In this document: piece after piece, positions 1-12,390 of the stretch
How positions within the stretch are numbered: the first letter of the stretch is position 1
How the letters are laid out: each line of letters opens with the position of its first letter
DNA from: Tubulanus polymorphus
Lineage: Eukaryota; Nemertea; Palaeonemertea; Tubulaniformes; Tubulanidae
Length of the DNA stretch: 64,000 nt
NCBI RefSeq assembly: GCF_964204645.1
Contig: NC_134025.1
Location: 3,477,001 to 3,541,000 of the forward strand
Direction: 5' to 3'
Notes under the pieces: model-generated
Seen by the model: the letters and a program-made list of their open reading frames with translations, nothing else
Told to the model about the DNA's origin: nothing
Database searches by the model: none
Program-made: the position numbers and the translations under genes

Positions 1-25
1 TTGAACAATCATTAAAAGTGCTTAC

Positions 26-3000
26 TTTAGCTTTGCCTAAGTATAAATGCATTCGATGATTGGCGAATGGAATGGCTTCCAATTCAAAGTTTCTCATTCT
101 GTTGATTTCAAGCTGGAAGGCCAGAGCTGGCTCTAGATGTCGGTAAATACGATCTTCACAGAACTATAATACATAATGACCACAGAAGATATATACCTGG
201 TAAAACGAAATATGATATTCTGTGGAGGTAGAATTAGTAAAATGCCGCAAATATTCAGTAGAATGTCAAACCCACAATAAATACAAAAGACATAAAACTG
301 CGAAAGATTTATTTGAAACTCAGTCATTATCTAAAAACCATTATAAAGGAATCATAAGAGCAGTGAAACTTACATTATCTCTGGCTCTGAAAGTGAAGTA
401 TTTCGGGAACTCTCTCTGAAAATCATGAATTACACATGTATTTCCATTACAGCAAAAACAAAAAGAAATTTCAAAATGCAATGATGAATATGAGAGTTAA
501 AGATAATTTACCTCAACCAGTAGCAGAAACGTTACTCTACGTATTCCCTTCTTTTGCATGGTCTCTCGCTGTAATCATCAATACAAAATATCATTACAGT
601 TTGATTGAAAACTATATTGCGCAAATAAAAGGAAAAATACGTGTACATACCTTAGCTGCGCAGAATTCTTCAAATAATTTCACATATCCATCATCATCTC
701 TTTCACCATTGACTTTCATTAGAGCTACATTCAGAATATGAATAGGTTCTTCGACCTTTGAATCCTGAAATGAATGATATTTGTACGGTTTTTTCTTTCG
801 ACTTATTTCATCACAGAGACACTCGTGATGTATATAACTGGTTTACCTCCGTAGAACTGTGTCCACTACCCGTACTAAAACTGATCGGTCCAAAATCAAC
901 AGTAGTACCAGGACTGGGTGGTGGGCTGCACGAAAATCGATCCATGACGATATCAAAATGCCTAAAACATATCACAAACACAATAAATTCATGGTTGCAA
1001 ATAGTTGAGACTATTTCCAGTCTTGATGAATATCGTTGAGAAAAACCCACAATTTAGTTTTCAAAAGCAACATGAAGAAAACTTACTCGACAAACTTAGA
1101 AAATGAGGTGAATGCAGCCATTGCTCCTCTCCTCTGACACGGAGGAAAAGCTTTTTCCGCGATAGCACTTGATTGGTTGAATGTATCGAGGTCATCACTA
1201 AGACTGCTGACTCTTCCTAATTGACTAAAACTTGACTCGCGTCTTTGCATCAACCTAGCAAAATTCAATTGTCCAATGTCCATTTTCTCAGGTGATATAT
1301 CCAGTGGTTCGCATGGTCGAGTCCTACAGAAATAAACGCATGAAAAAATATTGTAATATTGAGTCCGACTATTAGCCACTAACCAACTGTAGATTTTTTC
1401 TGACTTCCAAAAAATCACAGGAAAGATTTATCTTTATGGTTTAGAACACGTTCATCCACAGGTTATAACACAGAACACAGAACGCACTACAGTGAGGTGA
1501 ATTTAACACAGGGTGACTCGGTACCGGTACCTAGGCGCCTTGAAAAAATGATCTTAGGGTCTCACCAACGAACCATACATCCATTGAATATCCAAATTTT
1601 TCACCGAAATAAATTCATAATACAAGTAATTACCTTCGGACAATGACACTTGAATCTTGGCACTGATCAAATCAACTGAGAAAATGAAACTGCCTGCTGA
1701 CTGCTTTATCAAAGAAATATATATCGAAATGACTCAAATGATGAGGATTAATGAAAGACTATGGATCAACGCAATTTAAAGCACGATATTATAGCAAAAT
1801 TCTTATTCATTTTTAAAATACATTTGCACTGAATAAATGATCGAGTGATCATTGATTACCTATTTTAAAGAAATTGAGAGCAAATTATTCGCAAGTTCTT
1901 ATCGTTGAAATTATAACTGATTAAAATACAGCTTAAATACCAATAAGCGCAGGCATTTTTATAGAAGCAGAATATAGAGAAGCAGCAGCAGTTAATAATA
2001 ATTCTTGATGGAGATGTATGCAAATCCTAATCGGCGCAAAGCAAGGAACCCACATCAAACATACGAAAACATGTTTGACTGATGATAGATCTAGTTACAC
2101 ATCTACTCTGTAAATTCTACTGTGTACATTCAGTTTCATTAACATTTACTGTTATTTTCTTATTACGAATAATATTAAATTGTGGGTTTTGTTAGACATT
2201 TTGGTCACATCAGTGTTATATAAACTGTGCACAGTTTAAATCAACTGAGGCATTACATGAAAACTCACAATTTCTCCAGTACATCCGGAGGAAGCATCCT
2301 GTAATTCCATAAATCGTCTAGTATTCAATATACCTCATTATAAAACGACAAGTTTTCAGTATGTTTTGTAGGTTCGATTTTAGAACCAAATGCGAGATAA
2401 AAAGCACGTTGGAAAATTCACAACCAAAATGCATAGAAGCTTGCATCAGCATTAATGCAAATAACTATAGGGCAGGGCAGGCTTAATGGCAACATACTTG
2501 ACATCAATTCAGAAAACATCATAATGTTTAACTGCATATCACTCAACATGCACCACTAACAAATCTATACATAAGCAGTGCCTTTAAATATCCTGAATTG
2601 CAAGTGTTTTTAATAAAATATGTGTAATAAACAATCTATAAAGAAACAATGTATAAATACATTGAAAAATGAAGCTAATGCTTAAAATGATAATAGCACA
2701 AACACAACAGCCAAAATACATACATATGGGTAATATTAGATTGCCTTCTGAGTTTACATCTGAAACCGAGAACCCATCAACCAGACATATCAAAATATCA
2801 ATCATTACCTTCTACTGTAATCCAGCGCATAAAAAAGACCTCTAAGGGTATAAGGAAGTCTCAAAGGATTGGTTGCCATGAAGATATAGTAACTCTTCTA
2901 ATTTCAAGGAAGGTGTGCTTTATGTACCCAAATCAACTACCGGTATTCTTAAAGCGAAGGGACTCAAATAAGTTGAGTACTTACCGGTTTGGATGAGAGG

Positions 3001-6000
3001 TAGGAAGTAAGAATTGAAACTCAACCAAACAGACATCTCCCTTTATTTGAGTGTGCTGTAGACAATGAAGTTCATAAGCTATGTATCCTCGTCTTACGTA
3101 TACCTGTAGATTTAATATCATATGAAACATTATATGTAATTACTGTGAATCAATGTATGGAAAATGTTTTTGGCTTACCTCTAATGCAGCCATGCTGACT
3201 AGAATATTCGAATGGAAAAAAAATGCCGGTAACACATCAAAAATAGACGTTTCTGACATGATCAATTTCTGAAAAATAAAATTACAATGCATATTGTACA
3301 CAGATATGTATATGTGTCTCTGTATCAATACAAGGGTGACCAGAAACTTACCTGTAAGTTTTCTGGACAGAAGTCATGACCGTACATATCTATAGCCGAT
3401 AGGAATATTGATTCAACTTGATTGTGTCGTAACTCATAGGCAGGTTGATGAGCCGCAATCAAAACCTTTACAAACATGAAATATCTGCCTAAGTATCCTT
3501 TCCAGTAAAAACAGAATGAAATCATGAATGATTTTTCGTATATTCTTACCTGTCGAGCTCTAAGAGCAACCTTCGAATGTTCTGTTTTATTGAGAGTTGT
3601 AAGATCGTTAAGCATAACGTGAAGGTCATCAGTAACTCCGGGTTCTTTACCACAGAGGTGATCCTGAGAAACATCGACAAAATCATAGGTATTTATATTA
3701 AATATGCTAGGATTCTAATGTGTCAAAAATCACTAATTCCATTTTGCACATCATAGGAAAATCGATTACTGTCTTCGCTGGTAGACAATGCATTGATCAG
3801 TTTAAACATTCAATCATTGAGATCACCGATGTTTGAAGATATTGCATTGCTAAGGAATCATGCTAAATGAATGCTTCGAATGGTGATTGGAATCAGGTGT
3901 TGGAAAGGATTGGAGGTGTTGTGGCTGGATACTCACTACTCCAGGAAATGTATCATACATATCGCGAACAAATGTTGGTGTCTGTAAGAACCAAACACTT
4001 ATAAACTACCTAGTACACTAATATTCATTTCAGCCAAGCCTTAAGCTAAACATCAAAATTGTCCCAAATTAGTTTGGACTGAGCAAAAGTTAGGAAGTAA
4101 AACATGCAGAAATAAATGCGAATAGTATATACCAAAGCTAGAGGTTTATACCAAGCATTTGATATCTAGATAACTCACAATTAACATGATGATTAACTTG
4201 TTTTTCTTCAGAACTTGTGAATGCGAAAATATCTGACTGACTACAGCTGACATGTCGTCTTTATTCTTGTCCCGTAATGATGCAACACATTTATCATAAT
4301 GACCTTCATAAAGGAAAGAGAATACATAGATGTTTTAATAGTTAATGATGAATAATAGGTTCCAGATTAGTAATAACTCACCATCTTGAAATTGTGTCTC
4401 AACTTTCAGGTACATTTTGAGGAAATCCTGTACGACGGATTTCATATATCCACGTATACCATTACGATATCTGAAATCAAAGACAAGCATTTCATAATAT
4501 GTTCAATATCATCAAATCAACCAACTTCATATACTTGAATTAGGATACCTTTGCACAAGCTGCACGATTCCCTGAGTTGTCATAAAGAATACATCTCTTT
4601 CAGCTCGTTTGGTCAAAGTGGCTGCGTATGTATCAATAACACTAGCAATCTGTAAAATATCAGGTACTACTCATATTTACCATAGGTACGAATACAAGCA
4701 CGTATACTTATAGGAGTGTATACTGACCTGCTGGCTCGGGAACTGACACAATACAGATGTAATGTTACTGTGATAAGAAGCCATCAGTTGACGGATGGAT
4801 TTTTCAACTTGAGATGGAACTCGACCTGAGATCATTGAAATCAACTCCTGCAATAGAATATGAAATGTGCAGAGACACAAATACGTGAACAAGCTGCCAA
4901 ATGTACTGATTGTAAAAGACATGCGTACCTGTAATTCTAACAGAGGTAAAGATGGATCTTTCAGACTTTTCATCAGTTTGTCGACAGTATTCTGACAATG
5001 CTTCGTGAAGTGCGGTTCAGGAAGGCAATAACCAGCCAGGATATTCTCTAATGCTGTACGTTGAGCCTGGAATACTTGATGAAGTTTATCTCCGAGTATG
5101 CTAGGACCCATTAATTTGGGAAGTTCACCGCTGAAGATTTTCGCCTGAAATAACAATAAATAACTTAAGAATAACAATTCAATTCAATTCAATAAACTCT
5201 TTATTATACTGATTACACCCTTTCGGGTCGAGATGTACAGAGTGATATTTACAAGTAGTATAACATGAATTCATTATATCTAACACATGTCCACAAATGA
5301 ATGTGATTACCTGTTTCACTCGACTGGGATCATCTAACTGAAGTCTAGCAACGATGTTACCTGCATCTAAAACTGCTCCAGGACGCTTTACATAATGAAC
5401 ACTGTCAAATATACACAATATACATCACTAACTTCTAACCTTTATGAAACATTGGTTGACAGAAGATTCAAACAGACCAACTCTTACCAGCCACTTTCTT
5501 GAACTCGTAATTCCATACACATCTTCATTACTTCGATCTCAGCATAAACATCATTCACAAAAACATGTCCTCCATCTTCGACTAAATAGTTAATCAGTTT
5601 ACCAGCGGATGGAGACCTAAAAATGGTTCAAAGTTACCACGGAATAGATTGCTATGTATAGAAATATGACGGTTCATCATTCATTATAATCATACCTTAG
5701 AATGGTTGGATCATTCTCCTTTTCGAAGACACATATTTTGTTGCCGATAGTTATACGATAGCTACCAACTTCTTCTTTCATGTACGTAGTGTAACTAGAA
5801 CCATCTAATGATAAAAGCATACCACCATCGCTTAACTTATGAACATCTACATCGATTGATGAATCATTCATACCGAGGAAATAACTGGAAGGACTTGTCT
5901 TCGTCACCTATAACAAAAAGATCCAATGTCAATGATTTTCTAGTAGTGTCATGTGTCTATAATTATCGTATCGGAGGATTTACTGTTTACCTCAACAACA

Positions 6001-9000
6001 TATTTCAGACCTTCGTTGATCAATTCAACTACTTTCGAATTATTCAAACTGTTTGCTGGTAGTATCTGACCTCTGAAACCGAGCACATTTCGTCAATATG
6101 GCACAAATGACAGGTTAGAAAATGTGCTGCGCGGATAAATAAAAATTCAAATACCTTTCAAGAGTGTTCTGGAAATTTTGGAAGTTATTCACTATGTACT
6201 GATCAGCAACATGAAGCGCTCCGCATATTACGGACAGCATGATATCTGGTTTCTCAGCCTGAAATAGAAAATACATTTCACAATAATATTTGCCATTTAG
6301 GGAAGCTCTAGTATATGTTAAGATGAGTTTGCGCCGAATACCAACCTGCACACGATCAGTAATGAGTTTGTCTAACCAACCAGTATCAATACGATTTTGC
6401 TGGAATTCAGGCGTTTCGAATAGTTTGATCAGATACTGAACAGTCGTACGGAAATCTCCACGTATCGATAACTCCTTCAACGCAACTACCATATTCCTAT
6501 CAAAATTAACTCTCGTATTAAATGAGGGGAATTTTTGGAAAATCAATTCTAAGACATAGAAATTGTATTTACTCTCTCGCTTCTTCTCTGCATTCTCCCC
6601 ACGAGAAACAATGACCGAACTGAGAATCTGCGAATTCATGAAGTCCACCGGCCGCAGCCACGCTGAAGTAACCCCAAACGTTTTTACTACTACGGAAATT
6701 CAACTCTTGAACGGTGCCTGAACTCGGTTTGAATCCCTGAAAACAAAAATTACGTGCGCGAAGAATCGTCGAAGATATTATGGTTTAAAATTCGATGAGA
6801 AACTTTACTTACTTCGTCAGGATTTTCACTAGTGATTCTCGCTGCGATGACATGTCCCTTTGGTAATGGTCTACGCGGTGGATTATCAAAGTTGATGATT
6901 GAAGCTTCCATTGGATCCTCGCCATACATCAAACGAATGTCTTTGATTCTGTATAACGGTATTCCCATAGCGATCTAGATTATATCACAATTATTAGATT
7001 CAGATGTTGATGCGCAATCATTAAGTCCATAATAAGATAAAATCCCACTATTTACAGATTAAAAGAATTTAAATACAAGAATGTATTTATTAAATCTAAA
7101 AAATTTAAAAGACACGACGTTTCGATCTCACCCTAGAGATCATCGTCAGGTGTGAGGGTGAGATCGAAACGTCGTGTCTTTTAAATTTTTTAGATTTAAT
7201 AAATAAATTCTTGTTTTTAAATTCTTTTAATCTGTAAATAGTGGGATTTTATCTTATTATCCGTTCACCACGTTTGAGTGTGGTTATCGTTCCATTAAGT
7301 CCATCGTTATTTCAGATAAATACCTGTAATTGGGCGGCTGGTAAATTAACATCACTGATCATCTCGGTACAAGGATGTTCAACTTGTAAACGAGGATTCA
7401 GTTCAAGGAATGAATACGTTCCTTCTTCAGCTTCATAAAGGTACTCAACAGTTCCAGCACTTATATAACCAACCATTTTAGCTAACGTAACAGCAGCCTG
7501 AAATAATATTAATTATCGTAGTTAAATCTGTAACTAACACGCTTCAAATACAGCGCGACGCACCACTTATTAATTCAATCTTACTTTCTCCATTTGTTCA
7601 AAGATATCATCATCAGCGATTGCCGCCGGTGCTTCTTCAATAATTTTCTGATGACGTCTTTGAATAGAACAATCTCGACCAAATATCGATATAGCATTTC
7701 CATAATTATCAGCCAATAACTGTACTTCTAAATGACGGGCAGATGAAGCGTACTGCATTATGAATATTGGTGATCCGGGAACTTCATTTTGGACCTACAG
7801 TTAAATTGATAAGATATTCAATGCCATGTTCTATGACTAGGATAAACTAATGCATCTCAATTTTGATGATAATTATAACATTTATTCATGTACTGCTCTC
7901 CAATGTATGTCAGAGCAGTTAACATAAGATACGTCATATTAAATTTCGAGAAAATGTTGTTTACAATGGTAAGTTTTAACACCAGACTTTAAATCGTCAA
8001 TATCTGTGCAGCTGTGCAAATTAAGAGGTGTAGATTGTTACTCAAAATTCAAACAGCTGAGGCAAAAGATCTATTACATAAAATGTTGTATTAAAAGGCT
8101 ATTAGAGAGAAGAAAGACATTCTTATGCTTTAAAACCCAATAAAACTGTTTCATACTTATATGCATTTTCTGGAAAGGAAATTCAATTCAAAGAGAGCTG
8201 GCATTATGCTATCAATTTAACACATTTGCGTAATAAGAAGGGCATCGACATAATGGATGGATGGATGGATGGATGGATGGATGGATGGATGGATGGATGG
8301 ATGGATGGATGGATGGATGGATGGATGTTGATGTTTTGGACATTTTGAGTTTTTCTCATTCAAGCCACAAACATATCTACCTGTCTGAACAAATTAAAAC
8401 CCAATAAAACTGTTTCATACTTATATGCATTTTCTGGAAAGGAAATTCAATTCAAAGAGAGCTGGCATTATGCTATCAATTTAACACATTTGCGTAATAA
8501 GAAGGGCATCGACATAATGGATGGATGGATGGATGGATGGATGGATGGATGGATGGATGGATGGATGGATGGATGGATGGATGGATGGATGGATGTTGAT
8601 GTTTTGGACATTTTGAGTTTTTCTCATTCAAGCCACAAACATATCTACCTGTCTGAACAAATTAAAACCCAATAAAACTGTTTCATACTTATATGCATTT
8701 TCTGGAAAGGAAATTCAATTCAAAGAGAGCTGGCATTATGCTATCAATTTAACACATTTGCGTAATAAGAAGGGCATCGACATAATGGATGGATGGATGG
8801 ATGGATGGATGGATGGATGGATGGATGGATGGATGGATGGATGGATGGATGTTGATGTTTTGGACATTTTGAGTTTTTCTCATTCAAGCCACAAACATAT
8901 CTACCTGTCTGAACAAATTTGGAAAGTCGTCACTGTTTTCAGCCTTTCGAATACCCTTTCCACCACCGCCTTCAGATGCTTTAATCATGACAGGGAAACC

Positions 9001-12000
9001 GATACGGAGAGCCTGTTCAACACCTTCATCAACATTCATCACACACGCTTTCCTGTATATATCTTCAGGAATCATAACTGGATCAGTTCGTGCATTGACA
9101 CTCGTCGGTTGATTACCTCCCCATTCTACTGTCAATGCTGTAAAACAATCATTCCTAACTTACCTAACTAAACAAACCTATAAACTAATCTTATAGGCAT
9201 AAAGAACATACTTCTGATTGGGAAAGGGGGCAACCAGCAAGGTTCCTTTATGAAGTAACTAAGTGCATTTGTTCATCCCTAATATCTTACATTAGGCCTA
9301 TAATCAGCACGAGTAACAGCTTGTATAGGGCTTTAGCCAATAATACACAAACCAACAATATAACCAAAATCTTACTAGTAGTTTATCGCTCAAAACAATC
9401 AACTACCGTCACTAGGTCACATATGTAAGCCTTGATAAAGTGGCGTTAGAACGAAACATCTAGCCTCGGATTGAACTGGCGCAGGGGGCCTACATTTTGA
9501 ATCTGTTCTGTGAATTGTATTCAGATGTCTATAAATCTACATTTTAACAACTCAAAATAATAAGAGAAATCACTTACAGTCACCGCTCCAAGGTAATGTA
9601 GGAACTCCAGCACTTTGGGCGACTATAGAAGAAGCAATCTTATCTCCTAAAGCCCACATAGCATTTTCCGGGGGCCCGATGAAGGCAACGCCAGACTTGT
9701 GTAACAACTCCGGTAATTTCGGATTTTCCGAAGCATGTCCCCAGCCGGCCCAAACTGCTTGAACTTGAGTTCTCCGAGCTATATCGAGGATGAGTTCAAC
9801 ATTAGCATAATTATTGTTGTTCGTACCACCGGGAACTGGCACATACTGATCTGCCATTTTTATATACTCTACAAACAAAATCAGCAAATCATATTCTAAC
9901 ATTCAGATGAATTTCTAGCCATTGACATAATAAAACTACTCAATTATATGATAATTAAGGACATCCGGAGAAATATTGTTAGGAATTATAATCGGGTTCT
10001 TGCCCAGGAGAACATGGTTTATGAAATATTTGACAGATAGTAGACAGATACGAACCTGCATTGGCTTTAAGATCTTCAGGAGTAACCATTACTACAAAGC
10101 GAATCGCACGTTCATTCTTGAACATTTCATACGACCAGCGTCGCACCGATCGAATACACTTCACTGCAGCAATACCATTGTTAGCAATCAAAACCTGCAT
10201 AGAATCATTAATAACTATATACGGATATGACAGGCGAACACAGGTATCTCACTGGAAATCCTCAAAATAACCTCCCAAACCCAGGTCCGGCATTGACATT
10301 GCTCTCTGTTAACCAAAAATCTACTTTGAATGAGATAGATTCCAATACCAGAAAAATTGCAAAGCAAAGTAGGTTTTTTGGTTTCTCATCAGATATCAAT
10401 GGTCTAGGCCTATACGAAATGGCCAATTGTATTTTTGGAATTCAAGATAGTCATCTCAATTGGTTTTTCAAATTATTGGACCAGGTACAGCCAAAACCAT
10501 AATACTATCCCCCCCCCCACTTTGTTTGTGGATATAAATATTAGTTAACTTGTATGATAGACTTACCTTGTTTATAACTCGGTTACCGCCAAATTTGTGC
10601 ACAAATTCTTCTGGTGTAGCAACAGCCAGGTCTTTGTACTTATTGGCAAAATCTTTTCTCAGTAAAGGTCCCGACATATTACGCCTAAAATATATAACAT
10701 TTAATCACGTACAACATTCTAGAATAATTCAATCTTTACTGCAACAATATATTCTCCCATCAAGCCGTGATTGTTCCATTTAGAAGCACCTCTTACCTCT
10801 AATGTAAAAATCTCTTAAAGCCCCAAATGTTTGGCAAATAATGTATAGTTTTCTAAAGCTGAGATAATTAAGGTTTATAGAGGACTCGAGCATGCGATAA
10901 AGGCAAGAGATAATGATAAGCAAAGCTTTAGCCATCAATAAACAATAGGCCCAATAGATTGTTTCATGTGAAAAAGTACGTATTACCAAATTATTTCATT
11001 TTCAATTTCTCATAATCAGCAGCTATACTTAGATACTTCTAAGATAAAAATATAATAACTGTATTGCAGTATTGCACATAGCACAGTAGGACAGGTTCTT
11101 TCTATTAACATAAGAAGTAACAAACAAAATCAAGTTTCAAATTGATTTTTTCAGCGTTTGTTAGTATGCAGTTAATGGATATTATTAGTTGTAGAAATAA
11201 GGGCGCAATGGCAGAACAACCTAGAGAATTCATAACAAAACATTGAATGCCCCAAATCGAACTTACATTTCATGTAGACATATATCAAATATTTGAAATG
11301 GTATGATTTCTCTGTAAAATAATTATACAGTCTCCATTGGGATTTGAAATGGTAAATTTTCACGCGAATTGAACTCTTAACAAACCTAGATCAGAATGAG
11401 TAGATGATAACTCATTAATGAGTTCGTATTGTTTACTGCTCCAGCTGTGGACAGCCATAGCTCATTGGAGTTTGACAACACAACAGCATGGATAAGCATA
11501 ATTCATCATATATTGCACATATGTTTTAGGCTACAAATCTGTCAGAATAGGCGATAAGTACTTTCAATTCTGACAACTTCATTGCACCAAAAAAAGCATT
11601 TTACAAGTACATTGAAAAAGGCAAAAATACGCAGCCTACCCAATAATAGTTCCACTGTCATTCCTAAAAACATAATTGAACTAAATCGATACAAAACGTA
11701 ATAAATCTTTCTTAAAACTGAATAAGGATTTATAGAATATTTAAACCATAAATGCCATGTTAAATTCTAATCGAAGCAATATACAATAGACGAAAAAGAA
11801 AATGCTTCACAATTGAATCTGAAAATTTCGTTCAATCAAAACTTGACAAGAATGGAAGAGAATAAACTCACCTCATAATGCCACCAGAAACAGTAGGCGT
11901 AGAGGCCATACTCTCAATAGAGATACTCCTAATAACATCATTACTATTGCTGCGAGACAGAGGTGAATTTGGTCGTCTGGACGCTACAAAATCTATTCCT

Positions 12001-12230
12001 CCAATCGAACTGCTACTAGAAACTCGACTCGATTCATTCAAACCATTACTGCTTTCAGTTAACTCTGATATATCGTTTTCACTATTACTTTGCGCGTTGA
12101 GCATGTTTCCATCAGCTTTCTTCTGATTATCCATAGTCACCTGATCAGCTACGGCAGTATTCTCCGGTATACTGCCCGATATGCAGTCCACCTCAGAATG
12201 TGACCTCTGTGATTTCTTAGGTCTAGGCAT
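26..12230 (-). CDS. ACACA: Acetyl-CoA carboxylase, N-terminal half (partial; continues past left edge)
   Basis: Makes malonyl-CoA for fatty-acid synthesis; cytosolic biotin enzyme. About 30 exons read right to left: 12230-11872 (start MPRPKK; acceptor at 12241 implies an upstream 5' UTR exon), 10684-10567, 10194-10056, 9868-9578, 9137-8905, 7794-7585, 7497-7324, 6974-6813, 6735-6573, 6496-6346, 6258-6155, 6072-5991, 5907-5696, 5616-5488, 5401-5311, 5144-4929, 4847-4728, 4649-4549, 4470-4382, 4303-4179, 3663-3550, 3465-3352, 3268-3179, 3103-2985, 1323-1087, 961-847, 764-652, 568-512, 415-374, 163-26. The biotin carboxylase domain shows [12 protein letters not shown], the ATP loop EGGGGKG and [10 protein letters not shown]. 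The biotin-carrier exon 5616-5488 carries EVMKM, whose lysine is biotinylated. Later exons are the central region; the carboxyltransferase domain lies outside the window. An AMPK-type site, [10 protein letters not shown], is formed across the first coding intron. Family assignment is very secure; ACACA versus ACACB has no meaning outside vertebrates. Confidence 0.96.
3937..3981 (-). other. ACACA: Candidate 45-nt cassette microexon of acetyl-CoA carboxylase
   Basis: Between the exons ending KLIIMLI (4179) and beginning DHLCGKEPG (3663), both phase 0, lies a 45-nt open block with a good acceptor (TTCTTACAG) and donor (GTGAGT). It reads [15 protein letters not shown] in frame. The vertebrate proteins I know join the two flanking segments directly, so this would be an optional 15-residue insertion in the central domain. 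It could instead be a chance splice-like block. Confidence 0.45.
7019..7304. mobile_element. Fold-back (inverted-arm) transposon with 12-bp target-site duplication
   Basis: Arms 7029-7134 and 7155-7260 are inverted copies of 106 bp with two mismatches, around a 20-nt loop. A 32-bp tail (7261-7292) follows the right arm. The word CATTAAGTCCAT occurs at 7019-7030 and again at 7293-7304, as expected for a target-site duplication. No protein is encoded. Inverted arms, a one-sided tail and a TSD of this size recall Penelope-like elements, but that is inference. It sits in an ACACA intron, with its edge about 20 nt from the 5' splice site at 7324. Confidence 0.85.
7111..7154 (-). ncRNA. Hammerhead-ribozyme-like motif inside the fold-back element
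   Basis: On the minus strand the loop and left arm read, in order: ACAC, CTGACGA, GATCTC-TAGGGT-GAGATC (a six-base-pair hairpin), GAAAC, GTC, GTGT. This matches the hammerhead order of stem I strand, CUGANGA core, stem II, GAAA, cleavage triplet and stem I return strand; ACAC/GTGT pair perfectly. Two departures: one extra U sits between CUGACGA and stem II, and stem III is only ACGU with no loop, so it could form only between two molecules. Hammerheads are known in Penelope-like elements. Activity is unproven. Confidence 0.4.
8132..8919. repeat. Three-copy direct repeat carrying (ATGG)n and a copied splice donor
   Basis: Units start at 8132, 8396 and 8664 and are 264, 268 and 256 bp long. 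By eye they are identical except for the number of ATGG units (18, 19 and 16), which accounts for all the length difference. The third unit runs into the ACACA exon 9137-8905, so each unit includes the last 15 exon bases plus the 5' splice site (CAG|GTAGAT on the minus strand). Units 1 and 2 therefore carry decoy donors at about 8381 and 8649. Reading frames of MDGW repeats here are simple-sequence artefacts. Confidence 0.95.
9431..9475 (+). repeat. Short dispersed motif, GATAAAG..TTA..CGAAACATCT
   Basis: An ACACA intron contains GATAAAG, then TTA, then CGAAACATCT. A similar arrangement (GACAAAG..TTA..CGAAACATCT) occurs near 44190. The shared CGAAAC element suggests ends of a small retroelement family related in style to the fold-back element at 7019, but no boundaries or target duplications were found. 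Confidence 0.3.
10508..10520 (+). repeat. Poly(C) tract in an ACACA intron
   Basis: Run of about 11 C. Similar homopolymers occur near 37880 and 51985. Simple sequence only. Confidence 0.9.
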
Positions 12231-12314
12231 GATTATTATGCTGAAAGATAGTGATTTAACCAATGACTGAAATGATATCAAACAAATTTACATAAAGCTA
12301 GATAGCCTTAACAT

Positions 12315-12390
12315 ATGAGATAAAATATGACCCCAGATGACCATTTACTATTATGAGATAATATATGACCCCAGATGACCATTTACTATT
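12315..12390. repeat. Two-copy 38-bp tandem repeat
   Basis: ATGAGATAAAATATGACC and its near-identical repeat begin at 12315 and 12353, differing at about one base, upstream of the first ACACA coding exon. Confidence 0.85.

Noticed and set aside
1634-1676. Extra acetyl-CoA carboxylase exon between 2985 and 1323
   Set aside because: A block with splice-like ends lies where vertebrate ACC1 has extra sequence, but joining it after the exon ending at 2985 gives an immediate stop or a frame break. The direct join 2985 to 1323 stays in frame.
6115-6648. 177-residue minus-strand frame as a separate protein
   Set aside because: It is one frame running through an ACACA exon out of phase, an intron and two further exons. 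The real exons 6735-6573, 6496-6346 and 6258-6155 explain it.
8490-8675. MDGW-repeat proteins at 8490 and 8758
   Set aside because: Translations of the (ATGG)n tract within an intronic repeat; no other coding evidence.
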